From positions 62,001-126,000 of the forward strand of contig JAVHLI010000003.1 in NCBI GenBank assembly GCA_031082185.1: a stretch of DNA of 64,000 nucleotides, given 5' to 3'. Origin of the DNA: a bacterium. Its GTDB lineage: Bacteria; Sysuimicrobiota; Sysuimicrobiia; Sysuimicrobiales; Humicultoraceae. The notes beneath the pieces are model-generated. The model was not told the origin of the DNA. It did not search any database and saw nothing but the letters and a program-made list of their open reading frames with translations. Of this stretch, positions 1 to 9,600 are shown piece after piece. The position numbers were made by a program, and so were the translations under genes. How positions within the stretch are numbered: position 1 is the first letter of the stretch; each line of letters starts with the position of its first letter.

Positions 1-251
1 AGCTCACGGAAGTACTGCTGCCTTCGCGCCTCCAGGTCCTCCTTGGGGAGCCGGTTCACGAGCATCTGCAAATCCGAGGTCATGGCGGACTCGCGGTCGT
101 CAATCTCCTTCTGGTAGCGGAGCGCTTTGGCGCTCTCGGCCAGGATCCGCGGGCTGTCCACCAGCCCGATCCTCCCGGCTGTGCATCCCGTCGCGGCCGC
201 CGCAACAACTGCCAGAGCCAGGGCAAGCACCGCCGTACGCCGATACCTCAT
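1..251 (-). CDS. OmpH/Skp-like periplasmic lipoprotein, C-terminus cut by window edge
   Basis: The ATG lies at 249-251, preceded on the minus strand by a GGAGAG ribosome site, and the frame stays open to base 1. The N-terminus is a lipoprotein signal peptide (MRYRRT, then an Ala/Val core) ending in ATGC, so Cys22 is probably lipidated. The mature start (GRIGLVDSPRIL) matches the first strand of OmpH/Skp chaperones, and a charged, helix-prone stretch rich in E, K and R follows. It is the third OmpH-like gene in a row and probably belongs to the same operon as the two upstream. The C-terminal half is outside the window, so the assignment rests on the N-terminal motif and the neighbours. Confidence 0.7.
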   Translation of the reverse strand, partial: MRYRRTAVLALALAVVAAAATGCTAGRIGLVDSPRILAESAKALRYQKEIDDRESAMTSDLQMLVNRLPKEDLEARRQQYFRE

Positions 252-291
252 GCTATCTCTCCACCACGTCATTGCCCGCGTCTCCTCATGG

Positions 292-1425
292 TTAGGGACG
301 CCGGATCCTGGCGATGACCGCCTGCGTCAGGTCCACCGCGGTCGTGCTCGCCAGCACCCGGGTCAACACGGCGTCAATCTTCTGCTCCTGCGCCAGTGCG
401 GCGACCTCGATCTTGATCTCCGCCAGGAGGCTGTCCTCCAGTCTGAAGCGCTGGCCGGCAAGCGTCTCCAGCTCCTGCCTCAGGCGGCCGGCCTGGGCCT
501 CCACCCTGCGCGCGTACGCTTCCTGGGTCACCTTCATCTGCTGACCGGCCGAGCCGACAAGGATCTTTCGACGCTCCTCCATCGCCCGGTTCAGCGACTC
601 TTCTCGAACGCGCATCGCGGCCTGCATCTCGGCGCCTGCCTCCTCCTGTTTCGCCTGGATGCGGGCGTTGGCATCATTCTCCAGTGAGACGATCAGGGCC
701 TTGATCTGGGCCTCGGCCTCGGCGGTCTTGGCCTTCTGAAACTCCTCCAGCGCCTTTTCCAGCGCCTGTGCCCTTGCCCGGACCTTCGCGTCGCGCTCCT
801 GGGTGATTCGCTCGGCCTCCTGGTTCAGGCGGCGGGCCTCTTCTTCGCTGGTCACCCCGACCACGTCGCCCTTCAGACGAAGGTTCAGCAACGGAACCCG
901 ATATTCGGCCATCGTCGCCAGTTCGAACCGGTCCAGCTCCCGCTGCATCTCGTCACGCTTCGCCTCGATGACCCGTTGGAGCTCGGCGTTGAGCTGCTTG
1001 TGCCGATCGGCCAGCCTGCCTTCCTGCTCGGCCTTGAGATCGGCGGCAAACGCCTCTATTCGCTGTTTGATCTGCCCATCGATCGTGGAAAGTTCCACGC
1101 GGTACGCCGCCTGCAACCGCTCCACCTCGGCCTGCAGTTCGGGACCGAGGTCCACAACCGGGCCTTCCGGGGGGGGCGGCGGGTTCGACAGCCGCACCTG
1201 GATGGCGTCCATCTGCTTCACCAGCGCCTCCATCTCAGGCCACCGGCGATGGGCCCGTAGGGCTCTTCCCAGATCCACGAACCCAACGCGGTAGATCGCT
1301 GGAGTAGCGACCACGGCCGGAGTCGGAGTCGGCGACGGTGCCGCTCCGCTCTGTGGGCGGCATCCCGTCAGGATCAAGACCGCCATCAGGTAGAGAGCGG
1401 CGGCCGGGCGCAGGCGCGTGATCAC
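292..1425 (-). CDS. Long OmpH/Skp-family lipoprotein with extended coiled coil
   Basis: A 377-residue protein with a GTG start that overlaps the upstream stop by 4 bp (GTGA). The signal peptide ends in LTGC, a good lipobox with Cys22. After a Pro/Thr-rich linker comes the OmpH opening VGFVDLGRAL, then about 270 residues of charged coiled coil (Glu, Arg, Gln, Ala), and an OmpH-type ending IDAVLTR...TTAVDLTQAVI. Ordinary Skp is about 160 residues, so this version has a much longer tentacle-like helical region or a duplicated one. Skp-type proteins hold unfolded outer-membrane proteins in the periplasm. Here the protein is probably anchored by lipid, and its place downstream of bamA supports a role in outer-membrane protein delivery. 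Confidence 0.8.
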   Translation of the reverse strand: MITRLRPAAALYLMAVLILTGCRPQSGAAPSPTPTPAVVATPAIYRVGFVDLGRALRAHRRWPEMEALVKQMDAIQVRLSNPPPPPEGPVVDLGPELQAEVERLQAAYRVELSTIDGQIKQRIEAFAADLKAEQEGRLADRHKQLNAELQRVIEAKRDEMQRELDRFELATMAEYRVPLLNLRLKGDVVGVTSEEEARRLNQEAERITQERDAKVRARAQALEKALEEFQKAKTAEAEAQIKALIVSLENDANARIQAKQEEAGAEMQAAMRVREESLNRAMEERRKILVGSAGQQMKVTQEAYARRVEAQAGRLRQELETLAGQRFRLEDSLLAEIKIEVAALAQEQKIDAVLTRVLASTTAVDLTQAVIARIRRP

Positions 1426-1871
1426 TTGCCCTTTATCACCTTGATGACCGCATCGGTCAGGTCGGTCCCGCCGTAGAGCACAACAGAGCGGTCGAGCACC
1501 ACGGTCACCCCTGCCTGCTTCGCAACGGTCTCGACGGCGGCGCGCAGCTCTTTGTCCAACCCGCCGAGCAGATCGTTGCGTCTCTCGAGAATCTGCTGCT
1601 GGAGCTGGCGGTCGAGCTCCTGGCGCTGGAACGCGGTCATGTTCTTGCTGCGCTCCTGAAACTCGCGCTGCTTGGCCTGGTAGAACTCCTGCAGCGCGCG
1701 CTCCGAACTAGCCCTGCGTGGATGGCCGTCGAGAGCCCGCTGCATCTCGACATAGCCTATCGCAAACGACTGCCCGAACGCCGGCACCTGCCGCATAGCC
1801 ACGGCGGCGCCAACGGCCACCACGACGGCGAGCCCGACGATCACGATGAGCTTACGCGCATCTACCCGCAT
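1422..1871 (-). CDS. OmpH/Skp-family periplasmic chaperone
   Basis: A 149-residue protein of normal Skp length. Residues 8-26 form a hydrophobic signal or anchor segment (LIVIVGLAVVVAVGAAVAM). The mature part opens with FAIGYVEMQRAL, continues as a charged coiled coil (about residues 50-110), and ends with VTVVLDRSVVLYGGTDLTDAVI, which is the classic OmpH C-terminal strand and helix. It overlaps the next OmpH-like gene by 4 bp, so the two are translationally coupled. Skp/OmpH chaperones bind unfolded beta-barrel proteins on their way to BamA, which is encoded two genes upstream. There is no lipobox Cys, unlike its two downstream paralogues. Confidence 0.88.
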   Translation of the reverse strand: MRVDARKLIVIVGLAVVVAVGAAVAMRQVPAFGQSFAIGYVEMQRALDGHPRRASSERALQEFYQAKQREFQERSKNMTAFQRQELDRQLQQQILERRNDLLGGLDKELRAAVETVAKQAGVTVVLDRSVVLYGGTDLTDAVIKVIKGK

Positions 1872-1949
1872 GTAAGACCTCCTCCAAGTCCTGGCACGTG
1901 CTCATTGTACCGTACCGTGTCAACGCGATCGGCACGTGGTACCGCAGTG

Positions 1950-3236
1950 CTACAGGTTGCTGGCGAGTCGGAGCCAGACCGCACCGCGGGAGGTCGCCAC
2001 GGCCTCCCACGACAGGAACTCGTTGATCCGGTACGTCAGCGTCATCTCGATCAACTCGGACCGAGGCTTGAAAGCACCGTGGATGTGCATATCGGGGGAA
2101 AGCCGGTACTGCACGAACGGCTCCAACCCCTCGGACTCAAACCGCGTCAACACACCCATCGTAAGATCCGTGCCGGTCTGAACCCGCAATCCCGCGGCCC
2201 ACCTCCAGGCGAAGCTCGACGGAACTAGGGTCATCTCCACAAAGGGCTCTACCGACCCGAACAAACGCCCGAGCTGGACGCGGATGTCAGGCGCCGGCGC
2301 ATCTGCTCCGAAGTTCAACCGCGCCTCAACGCGGCCTCGGTACAGCGTCGAGTCGGCCAGTACGCTGAGGTAGGTGACCTCGGCAATCCGCAGTGTCGGG
2401 CTTGCAACGACACCGTACTGTCGCACAGGAGGGTAGGCGCGGAGCTGCTCGCCGACCAGTGACTCCAGCCGTGCGCGCTGCGCCAGTGCAAACGCCACGG
2501 GTAGACCCCTCAACGGCTCTGCCATCGAGGCCACTTGGGGTCCGTGGCCCTCCAACAGCACGAAGGGAATCGACGAGGACCGAAATCGAACGCCTATATC
2601 GCGGATGACGCGGGTGTCCCTCGCGGTAACCGACATCGCCACGCGCCAGGGAGGATCACTCTCAATCCGGGCCGTCCCAGTGAACCCAGGGGCGGCTCCC
2701 TCAACCAGCTCTGTGATCCTGCGCTCTACGATCGGCGCAGCCCACTCCAGGGCTTCCGCGGGCAACCGGGCAACCAGGCGCCGGAGCTCGAGTACCACCG
2801 GCTCCAAGGAGGCGCGCACCAGCGGCTGCGCGTCGGGATGCACACCGGGCATTGAGGTGACGACCGGAACTTCAACCAACATCGGCGGCCGCGGCTGCAG
2901 TTGAATGCGCACCACCGTGGTGGCGCCGGTCTGGAATCCCAGCCCTACCGTGCGGTAACCGCGCACCACGCGGTCTATGACTTCCCTAAGCACCCCGGCC
3001 AGCGCCGCCTCCTGCCGGGCGACCACCTCGCTGTCCCGCCCCAGGAGCAACCGCTCGCCGGCGGTTGCGATCGCCTCAACGATCCGCCGGGCAACCAGCG
3101 GGTGGGGATCCCCTCCCTCAACAACCAGGCCGACCTCTACCCGCTGGATGGGATCGGCGGCGCGCGCAGGCACGGCCGAGGCGGCGAGGATCACCACCAG
3201 GGCCAGCGGAAGCCCCAACCGAACGGCGGCGAGCAC
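1950..3236 (-). CDS. Exported envelope protein of unknown function, probably outer-membrane associated
   Basis: A 428-residue protein with a clear Sec signal peptide (MLAAVRLGLPLALVVILAAS...ARA, cleavage near residue 26). The N-terminal part (about 30-200) alternates helices and strands and has short RIQLQPRP-type strands. The last 150 residues look like successive amphipathic beta strands with aromatic ends (RVEARLNF, FVEMTLVP, FAWRWAAGLRVQ, FVQYRLSP, MTLTYRINEFLSWEAVA), which suggests a small barrel or barrel-like domain. I do not recognise the family. It lies 20 bp downstream of bamA in the same direction and ahead of the OmpH genes, so a role in outer-membrane biogenesis is a reasonable inference only. 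Confidence 0.6.
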   Translation of the reverse strand: MLAAVRLGLPLALVVILAASAVPARAADPIQRVEVGLVVEGGDPHPLVARRIVEAIATAGERLLLGRDSEVVARQEAALAGVLREVIDRVVRGYRTVGLGFQTGATTVVRIQLQPRPPMLVEVPVVTSMPGVHPDAQPLVRASLEPVVLELRRLVARLPAEALEWAAPIVERRITELVEGAAPGFTGTARIESDPPWRVAMSVTARDTRVIRDIGVRFRSSSIPFVLLEGHGPQVASMAEPLRGLPVAFALAQRARLESLVGEQLRAYPPVRQYGVVASPTLRIAEVTYLSVLADSTLYRGRVEARLNFGADAPAPDIRVQLGRLFGSVEPFVEMTLVPSSFAWRWAAGLRVQTGTDLTMGVLTRFESEGLEPFVQYRLSPDMHIHGAFKPRSELIEMTLTYRINEFLSWEAVATSRGAVWLRLASNL

Positions 3237-3256
3237 CCGCCGAACCAGGGAGGAAC

Positions 3257-5167
3257 TCAGAAAGGCTGGCCGATGCTGAGCCAGGTCTGCCGACCCTCCG
3301 GTCCGATGGCGTAGTCTATCCGAATCGGGCCAACGGGCGTGTTAATGCTCACGCCGATGCCGTACCCGAAGTGAATACCCGCTGCTATGGGGGCGCCGCC
3401 GGCATCCACGAACACGATGCCGGTGAAATCCTTGAGCTGATTGGCAAGGCCGCCTAGGGGCGTTCGGTACTCTAGGTTCAGGAGCGCAACATCGGGCCCC
3501 CGGTACCGCGAGATCAGAGCGCCTCTGAAAGTGGACGACCCACCGAGTGTGAACTGCTCCTGGAGCGGGAGGTTGCCGTGGCTTGCGCCCAGCAGCGTAC
3601 GCCCGACCAGCACGCCTGAGCCGGCCGGGAAGTAGCGAGAGTACTCAAAGGTGTACTTGCCGAACCCGAAGTCGCCTCCCAGCATCTGGAGCCCGAAGTC
3701 CATGGCCAGGCTCATCCGGTCGCCCTTCGTGGGGATGCGCATGTGATCGCGGCGGTCGCGGGCGGCCGCGAGCGTGATGGCTACGGTCCTGCCGGGAGTG
3801 AAGTGCGACGGCGGCGGCTTGGGGCAGAGCGGATCGTCGGGGTTGGTGTCACAGGGTGGTGTGGTTGGATCCAGGGGCAACGGCGTGATCGCGGTGCGCT
3901 CAGAGCGCAGCCGGACGGAAGCGGTGGTGACCGGATCCAGCGGCCGCGCGAACCCGATCACGCTGCCCAGTCGGTTCAGCAGATAACGGGATACGACCGT
4001 GCCCCCGGTGTACTCAAAGTCCGCGGTGTTGTTCTCGTAGAGGGAGACGTCGAGCGCGGTCTGCTTTGCGTCGAACCACGGATCCCTATAGCTTATCGAG
4101 AAGTTGCTCGCGGCCGGCCCGGTCAGGGTCGGGACGTTCCGGTCCCCGAGCCCGCGCTCGAACCGCACGGCAATAGACTGATTCCTCCCCTTCCAGTTCC
4201 GCTCGGAGTACTCGAGCAGCCCCACAATCCCAGTACGGTCGCCGTACCCAAGTCCGAAACGGGCCTGCTGCGTCGGCTGCTCCTTCACCTCGATCTCTAC
4301 GATGACCGTATCAGGCGTGCTCCCGGGCTGGGGCCGAGCCTGCACGTTCTCGAACAGCTCCAGAGCGAATATCCGCTGGAGGTCCCGGTTCATCTCGTTG
4401 ATGTTGAAGACCCGATCCTTACGCACGATCGCGCCCCGATCCAACACGTAGCGCTGGGTCTTGACCAGCCCCTTGTAGTTGATGGCCTCGACCCGGCCCT
4501 CCGTGATGCGCAAACGAAGCCGGACCTCGCCGTTGGCTGCTATGGATATGTCGGCAACACGGGCCAGGACGAACCCGCGCTCCTCGTAGAGCTTCTCTAT
4601 CGCCCGCGCGCCGTCCCGAAGGCGGATGACGTTGAGCACCTGACCCAGCGGGAGGTTCAGTGCCCGGACCAGTTCTGGGGTCGGGATCACGGTGTTGCCC
4701 TCGACGATGACCTGGGCAATCGCTGGGTTCTCAACCAACAGGAAGGCAACGCGCACGCCATCCCGGAATGACTCGATCCGCACGGTGGCATCGGCAAACC
4801 ACCCGGTTGCCACAATTGAGGCCACGTCGGCCCGCAGCCGTTCTTCCGAGAGCAGTTCTCCCACGCGCACCCCTATTGAGTCCAGAACAACCGAAGCCGG
4901 CACGCGTTCGAGCCCCCGCAACGCCACGTCCGTTATCTTTGGGGGCGGAGGCGGCGTGGGTACGGGCGTCGGCGACGGAACTGGGGCCGGCGCGGGCGAG
5001 GGAGCGGGTGAAGGCGCGGGTTGGGGGGCGAGTGAGGGGGCGGGCGAAGGAGCAGGTGCAGGCGCGCCCTCAGCCGCTGGACCGATGACCGGTCCTAGAA
5101 AACCCACAACTCCCAAGAGCACCGCTGAGATAGTCAGGATGGTGCGCAGTCGCAACCGCCGGGACAA
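3257..5167 (-). CDS. bamA: BamA/Omp85 outer-membrane protein assembly factor
   Basis: A 636-residue Omp85 protein that inserts beta-barrel proteins into the outer membrane. A signal segment (about 8-30) is followed by a Pro/Ala/Ser repeat linker at 36-76, then three POTRA-like domains (about 77-150, 151-228, 229-302) instead of the five of proteobacterial BamA. The C-terminal 16-strand barrel domain includes the loop-6 motif as STFRGA, where VRGF/Y is usual, and the chain ends in Phe, as expected of a beta-signal. The start is TTG at 5165-5167, chosen because GGAGGAG sits 7 nt upstream. It heads the bamA - unknown - ompH - ompH - ompH operon. The long proline-rich linker may span peptidoglycan or extend the POTRA arm. 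Confidence 0.93.
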   Translation of the reverse strand: MSRRLRLRTILTISAVLLGVVGFLGPVIGPAAEGAPAPAPSPAPSLAPQPAPSPAPSPAPAPVPSPTPVPTPPPPPKITDVALRGLERVPASVVLDSIGVRVGELLSEERLRADVASIVATGWFADATVRIESFRDGVRVAFLLVENPAIAQVIVEGNTVIPTPELVRALNLPLGQVLNVIRLRDGARAIEKLYEERGFVLARVADISIAANGEVRLRLRITEGRVEAINYKGLVKTQRYVLDRGAIVRKDRVFNINEMNRDLQRIFALELFENVQARPQPGSTPDTVIVEIEVKEQPTQQARFGLGYGDRTGIVGLLEYSERNWKGRNQSIAVRFERGLGDRNVPTLTGPAASNFSISYRDPWFDAKQTALDVSLYENNTADFEYTGGTVVSRYLLNRLGSVIGFARPLDPVTTASVRLRSERTAITPLPLDPTTPPCDTNPDDPLCPKPPPSHFTPGRTVAITLAAARDRRDHMRIPTKGDRMSLAMDFGLQMLGGDFGFGKYTFEYSRYFPAGSGVLVGRTLLGASHGNLPLQEQFTLGGSSTFRGALISRYRGPDVALLNLEYRTPLGGLANQLKDFTGIVFVDAGGAPIAAGIHFGYGIGVSINTPVGPIRIDYAIGPEGRQTWLSIGQPF

Positions 5168-5203
5168 TATACTCCTCCTCTGAGCAGGCGAAACTGCCCG
5201 CAG

Positions 5204-5245
5204 AGTATCATCCGGGTCTACCGGCGCGCAAGTCCGCGGGCGGAC
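5204..5245 (-). promoter_or_regulatory. Candidate bamA promoter with abutting palindrome
   Basis: On the minus strand, TTGCGC (5226-5231) and GATACT (5204-5209) are separated by 16 nt, giving a leader of about 30 nt before the TTG start of bamA. Directly upstream lies the perfect 14-bp palindrome GTCCGCCCGCGGAC (5232-5245), placed like an operator. Hexamers were judged by eye, and GC-rich DNA yields chance palindromes, so this is tentative. Confidence 0.4.
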
Positions 5246-5254
5246 GTGTACCGG

Positions 5255-5884
5255 CTAGTGGCCGCCCGTCCGGCGCAGCGAGCGTTCCGCGGCCAGGACC
5301 AACTCGATCACGTCGGCCTCGCTCAACAGCGCGGGCGGCTGGGCCGTTGAACCGGCCGACGCTGCCGTCGCAGGAGGAGGCAGCGGCGGGCCCGCCGGCA
5401 CGTGCCGGGCGGCAGGCCGACTAGGGGCGGTCGCGGGCGCCGCCTGCCGCGCCACGCCCTCCTTCACCATCACCGGCACGCGGACAAAGATCGTCCTGGT
5501 AACCGTCCTTTCTACGGCGGGCGGCGGAGCCGTCACCAGATCCAGCTTGGCGCCCGTGCCCCCCGAAAGCACAACAACCGGCGGCGCCTGGCCGCTGTGC
5601 ACATCCGTCGGGCCGGCTGCGCGCGGAACGACCAGGAAGATGAGCGTGGCTGCACAGAGCGTGGCCATCCCTGCCGCGATCCAACCCGACAGCGCGCGCC
5701 CCTCCGGCTGGGGCCGCACGGTTGGCCCGCCGGCCTCGCGCGCGATCCGGACCTCGGCCGCGGCCAACACAAGGGTGAGCATGCCTCGCTCATGGTGGCC
5801 GGCCTCGACCTGCTGCCGCGCCCGCGCCAGCCAGCCCTCCGCAAAGGATATGCGCTCGGTCAGACCCTTGGTATCCTGCTCCAT
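5255..5884 (-). CDS. Single-pass membrane protein, possible anti-sigma partner
   Basis: A 209-residue protein. I chose the ATG at 5882-5884 because GGGGGGAG lies just upstream and because a longer frame would run into the sigma gene. The cytoplasmic N-terminus (1-60) is helical and charged (LTERISFAEGWLARARQQVE). One membrane helix follows (about 64-86, GWIAAGMATLCAATLIFLVV), then a periplasmic Pro/Ala-rich region ending in a short helix (EADVIELVLAAERSL). There is no zinc-binding anti-sigma motif. The gene starts 28 bp after the sigma factor, and a small cytoplasmic helix bundle plus one TM segment is a common membrane anti-sigma layout, so a regulatory role is inferred. The sequence alone does not prove it. 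Confidence 0.5.
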   Translation of the reverse strand: MEQDTKGLTERISFAEGWLARARQQVEAGHHERGMLTLVLAAAEVRIAREAGGPTVRPQPEGRALSGWIAAGMATLCAATLIFLVVPRAAGPTDVHSGQAPPVVVLSGGTGAKLDLVTAPPPAVERTVTRTIFVRVPVMVKEGVARQAAPATAPSRPAARHVPAGPPLPPPATAASAGSTAQPPALLSEADVIELVLAAERSLRRTGGH

Positions 5885-5912
5885 ACCTGCTCCCCCCAGC
5901 CGCGTGACAATC

Positions 5913-6563
5913 CTAATATCCCGATGCGCCTTGCGGCCGGTGCATGACCTCCAGCCCCAGCACCGTGCGCAGGTGCTCCAGGGCCTGCTTCTGCAGTCGG
6001 TAGAAGTGGGAGAGGCTGATCTGCAGCTCGCGAGCAATGTGCCGCGGCTCCCTGGCGTTCACCACGGCCTCCAGCACCCTGCGCTCCCGCTGCGGGAGCG
6101 CTTCGATCGCTGCCAGGATGCGGTCAACCACGGTGCGGTCTTCGACAACGTCCAGCGCCAGGGCGGCGTAGGGATCGGCCAGGCGCGCCAGAGGAGAGGG
6201 TTCATCGCCGGCCGCCAGCACCTGGTCCAGGGAAACCTCGACCCTGACACGATCCAGCGCGTTGAGCGCCCGGCCCCTTATGCGGTAGGAGGCGAATGTC
6301 GAGAACCGAACCCCACGATCGGGATCGAACCGCTCCACGGCCTCTATCAGCCCTACGGCTCCTTCCTGTATGAGATCCATCAGCAATGGTTCGGGGGGGC
6401 GGAGCTGCATGACCACCTTGAAGACCAGGGGCTGATAGGCCTCGATCAGGCGCAGCCGGCTCGCGGAGTTGCTGCGGACCCTGAAGGCCTCCCAGTGGCG
6501 GGCCTCCTCGGAGGGAGTCAGCAGCGCAACCTTCTGCAGTTCCCGCAGGTAGTCATGGAACAC
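5913..6563 (-). CDS. Sigma-70 family RNA polymerase sigma factor (group 3-like)
   Basis: A 216-residue protein with a GTG start and GGAGGG upstream. Region 2 is clear: LVFKVVMQL..., LIQEGAVGLIEAVERFDP and GVRFSTFASYRIRGR, the RpoD/FliA/SigB-type core and -10-binding helix rather than an ECF type. A short linker leads to region 4 (LPQRERRVLEAVV...HIARELQISLSHFYRLQKQALEHLR), which is the -35-binding helix-turn-helix. There is no region 1.1. It lies between tamB and bamA, with a membrane protein gene directly downstream, and so may control envelope genes including its neighbours. The promoter it recognises cannot be read from the window. Confidence 0.85.
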   Translation of the reverse strand: MFHDYLRELQKVALLTPSEEARHWEAFRVRSNSASRLRLIEAYQPLVFKVVMQLRPPEPLLMDLIQEGAVGLIEAVERFDPDRGVRFSTFASYRIRGRALNALDRVRVEVSLDQVLAAGDEPSPLARLADPYAALALDVVEDRTVVDRILAAIEALPQRERRVLEAVVNAREPRHIARELQISLSHFYRLQKQALEHLRTVLGLEVMHRPQGASGY

Positions 6564-6641
6564 GGCCGGATTGCCCTCCGCCGAAACTAAGCCCTGGCGA
6601 TGGGAGCGTTCGACCCTTAGTACCGATCTCCTGTAGAAGGC

Positions 6642-9600
6642 CTAGAAGCGGGTAGCGTACCAGAAGACCGCGTCCCAATGGCCGGCCGAGTCCGAGCGCA
6701 GGGCGAACTGCCAGGCGCGGCTGAATCTGTACTCCAGCGCCCACAGCCACCGCGTGCGCTCGTCAAAGGTAGTCTGTGCGGTGAGGTACAGGTTGGGCAG
6801 CAGGCGCTTCCCTGCGCGCAGCGTCAGCGGTCGATCAAAGTCGTACTCGATGACCAGTTCGGTCAGACCGATCGCCCGGCCCAGCGCAAGACTTACCCGT
6901 CCAAACAGCAGCCGGCCGATCTCTGCCCGGAGTGCGCCCTCCACGTCTCCCTCAATGAGGCGCGCGAAACCTGCCTGCTGGGCAAGCAGGGCCACGATCT
7001 CCCCGCGGGGCCGTTCCGGATCAGAGTGCAGGTCGAGGATCAAGCCGTCCGGCGCGGTTCCGCGAATGCCCAGCGAGATGCGCGTCGCCCCCGCATGCGT
7101 CTCCGCGCGGGCGGCGATGACCGGGCGGAGTCCCATGTGCGGCTGAAACGTGGCCGTTCCTTCCCGCAGATCAAACACAGCGCCCAGCGCGGTCACGGTC
7201 CCCTCCTGGGCATCAACGGTGCCCTCAAGCATCGGATTGCGCAGCGTCCCGGTGAGCAGCAGCGAGCCCCCGGGTCTGATGTCGAACTTGAGCCCACCGA
7301 CGTTTACGGCAAGGCCGCGACCGGCGTCGAACTGCAGGCCGCGAAATGCCAGCGACAGGCGTGGGACGGTCGTGGGGCCGGCGGCCGAGGTGATGCTTAC
7401 CGTTCCTTCTGAGACAGTCAACCGGCCTTCTGCCGTGGGCGGACGGCTCGTATCACCAAGCGTCCCCCACAGGCGCACCGATCCAGACGCGCGGGCGTCC
7501 ACATAAGGGGGGACCGCGATCCGTGCGCCGGACGCGTGCAGCACCAGCGGCGCGTCCTCGGACACCGCCAGCACCGGCCTGGCGGAGGAAACGCCCAGGA
7601 TCCGTGCCGCTCCCTCCAGGCGCACGGTGCCGTCGCCGAGGCGGGCCGTTCCCTCGGCCACGCGGACGGTGGTCTCGTCGAATTGCAGCGTAAGGCGCAG
7701 CGATTCGACCGGCACCTGCATGCCGCGCAGGCGCAGCCGGCCGTCTTGAACACGCACGCCGCCTGTCAGCCGCGGAGCGCCCACAGTGCCGCCGATACGG
7801 ATCTCACCCTCAACCGCGCCCGTCCCTTCTTCCACTACATCGGTGGCCAATCGAAGCAGTCCGAGGTTCACGTCGGCCAGTCCCAGGCGGAGATCCACGG
7901 GCCTGCGTTCGTCGAAGCGCCCCAGAGCGGGGTTGAATGGTAGGCTGCCTGAAAGCCGCAGCTTGTGCCCGCTCTGGACGAGAAGTGCCTGCTGCACCTG
8001 AAGAAGTCCATCGCGGTAGTAGGCGTTCGCCACGAGCGAGTCGAACGTGGCGCCCTCCACGCCGCCGCGGGCGATCTCCAGCGCAAACCCTATCTCGGGC
8101 GTGGCCAAGGTGCCACCCAACTGCATCGTGAAGTCGAGACGGCCGGTCATCGGTCTGCGCAGACGCAAGACCGGCCGGAGGAAGTCCAACTCGAGATCGG
8201 CACCGCTTACCTCGATTTGGTTCTCGCCGCGCAGGTTCAGCCGCCCGACGGCGGCGATCCTGCCGCGCCCGGGCCGCAACTCGAACTCTCGCACGGTCAG
8301 GACACCGTCGCTCAGGACCAGATCAGCGTGCCCGCCCTCGATAGGATGGGGACCGAGCCGGCCGCCTACCATCCGGAGGTCGAGGCGGGCGGCGGGATTC
8401 GCCAGCGGGCCGTCCATGTCGGCGGATCCCGAGACGGTACCGTCGAGCGGAAAAGCAAGTCGCACTCCAGTCAGACCCAGCAGCGTTGAGAGCCGGCCGT
8501 CGGTCACCGTCGCGGACAGCGTGGCGCCGGGGACCGAACCGAGCCTCATCTCACCCGCGACCTCATACCGTTCGTTCCCGGCGCGCAGAACCAGCGGCTG
8601 CAGGCGCAGAGTACCGGCCTCCCACCTCATCTCCCCGGTGGTCTGATCGAATCGAATACCGTTCAGCACAAAATCTGGTGAGGCAAAGGACAGAACCACC
8701 GCGGGCGATGCCGGAGGCCCGGTAAGGCGGCCGACGGCATCGAACCGGCCTTCCATCGGCACGGATCCGGAAGCGGGCAGGGTGAGGTCGCCGAGGTCCA
8801 GCCGGCGGGCCGCCAGGTCAAACGCCAGCCCGGTGCGGCGGTGGTAGAGGCCCGAGAAGCCGATCTCGGAATCCCGCCGCCGGAGTGATCCGCCGGAGAC
8901 GACCAGGTGGGTGCCATCCCACTGGAAGGAGGCGGATGCCTGATCCACCGTTTGCCCTGCCACCTCGGCCTCGCGCAGCGCTACCGCGCCCGCGGCAGAG
9001 GGCCGCGCCAGGGGGCCCTCGATCCGGGCGCGGCCGTCAACCAGGCCACTGACCGGCAGGGACAGCGCCATCGCCTTGCCCAGTGCGGCCGCCGGTGCCC
9101 GTTCCACCTCAACATCTAGAGCCAGAGCCGGGACCGGGCGCCAAGTCAGGGAACCGGCGGCGCGGAAGTGCGCGCGGCCCGAGCGCACGGCCAGACCATC
9201 CAGGAGGATACCTCTCCGCCCGAGCGTCACACCTCCCCGGGCGACATCGAAATTCAGCCCCGCGAAGGCGCCCTCTCGCACCAGGACCGTCCCGGCCAGT
9301 TTGGGATCCCCGAGCGATCCAAGCACTCCTCCGGTGAAGTCGGCGCGACCGGAAAGGCCGTCGCGGGTGAGCGAGGGCGGTAGTTGAGAGAGCTCGACAG
9401 CCCCGGCCCGCGTCTCAAGCGCGATCTCACCCCCAGAACGCAGGTGGCCTCCGGCAATCGCCCATGCCTCTCCGCGGCTGAGGCGCAGTTGCTCCAGCGT
9501 GATGCCGCCTGGATCCGAACGGAAGGAGACTTCAAGTGAGTCAAGGGTGATGTCGCCGGCGGCGGCGCCCGTAAGAAAGGCGTGCCCAACGAGCGTGAGG

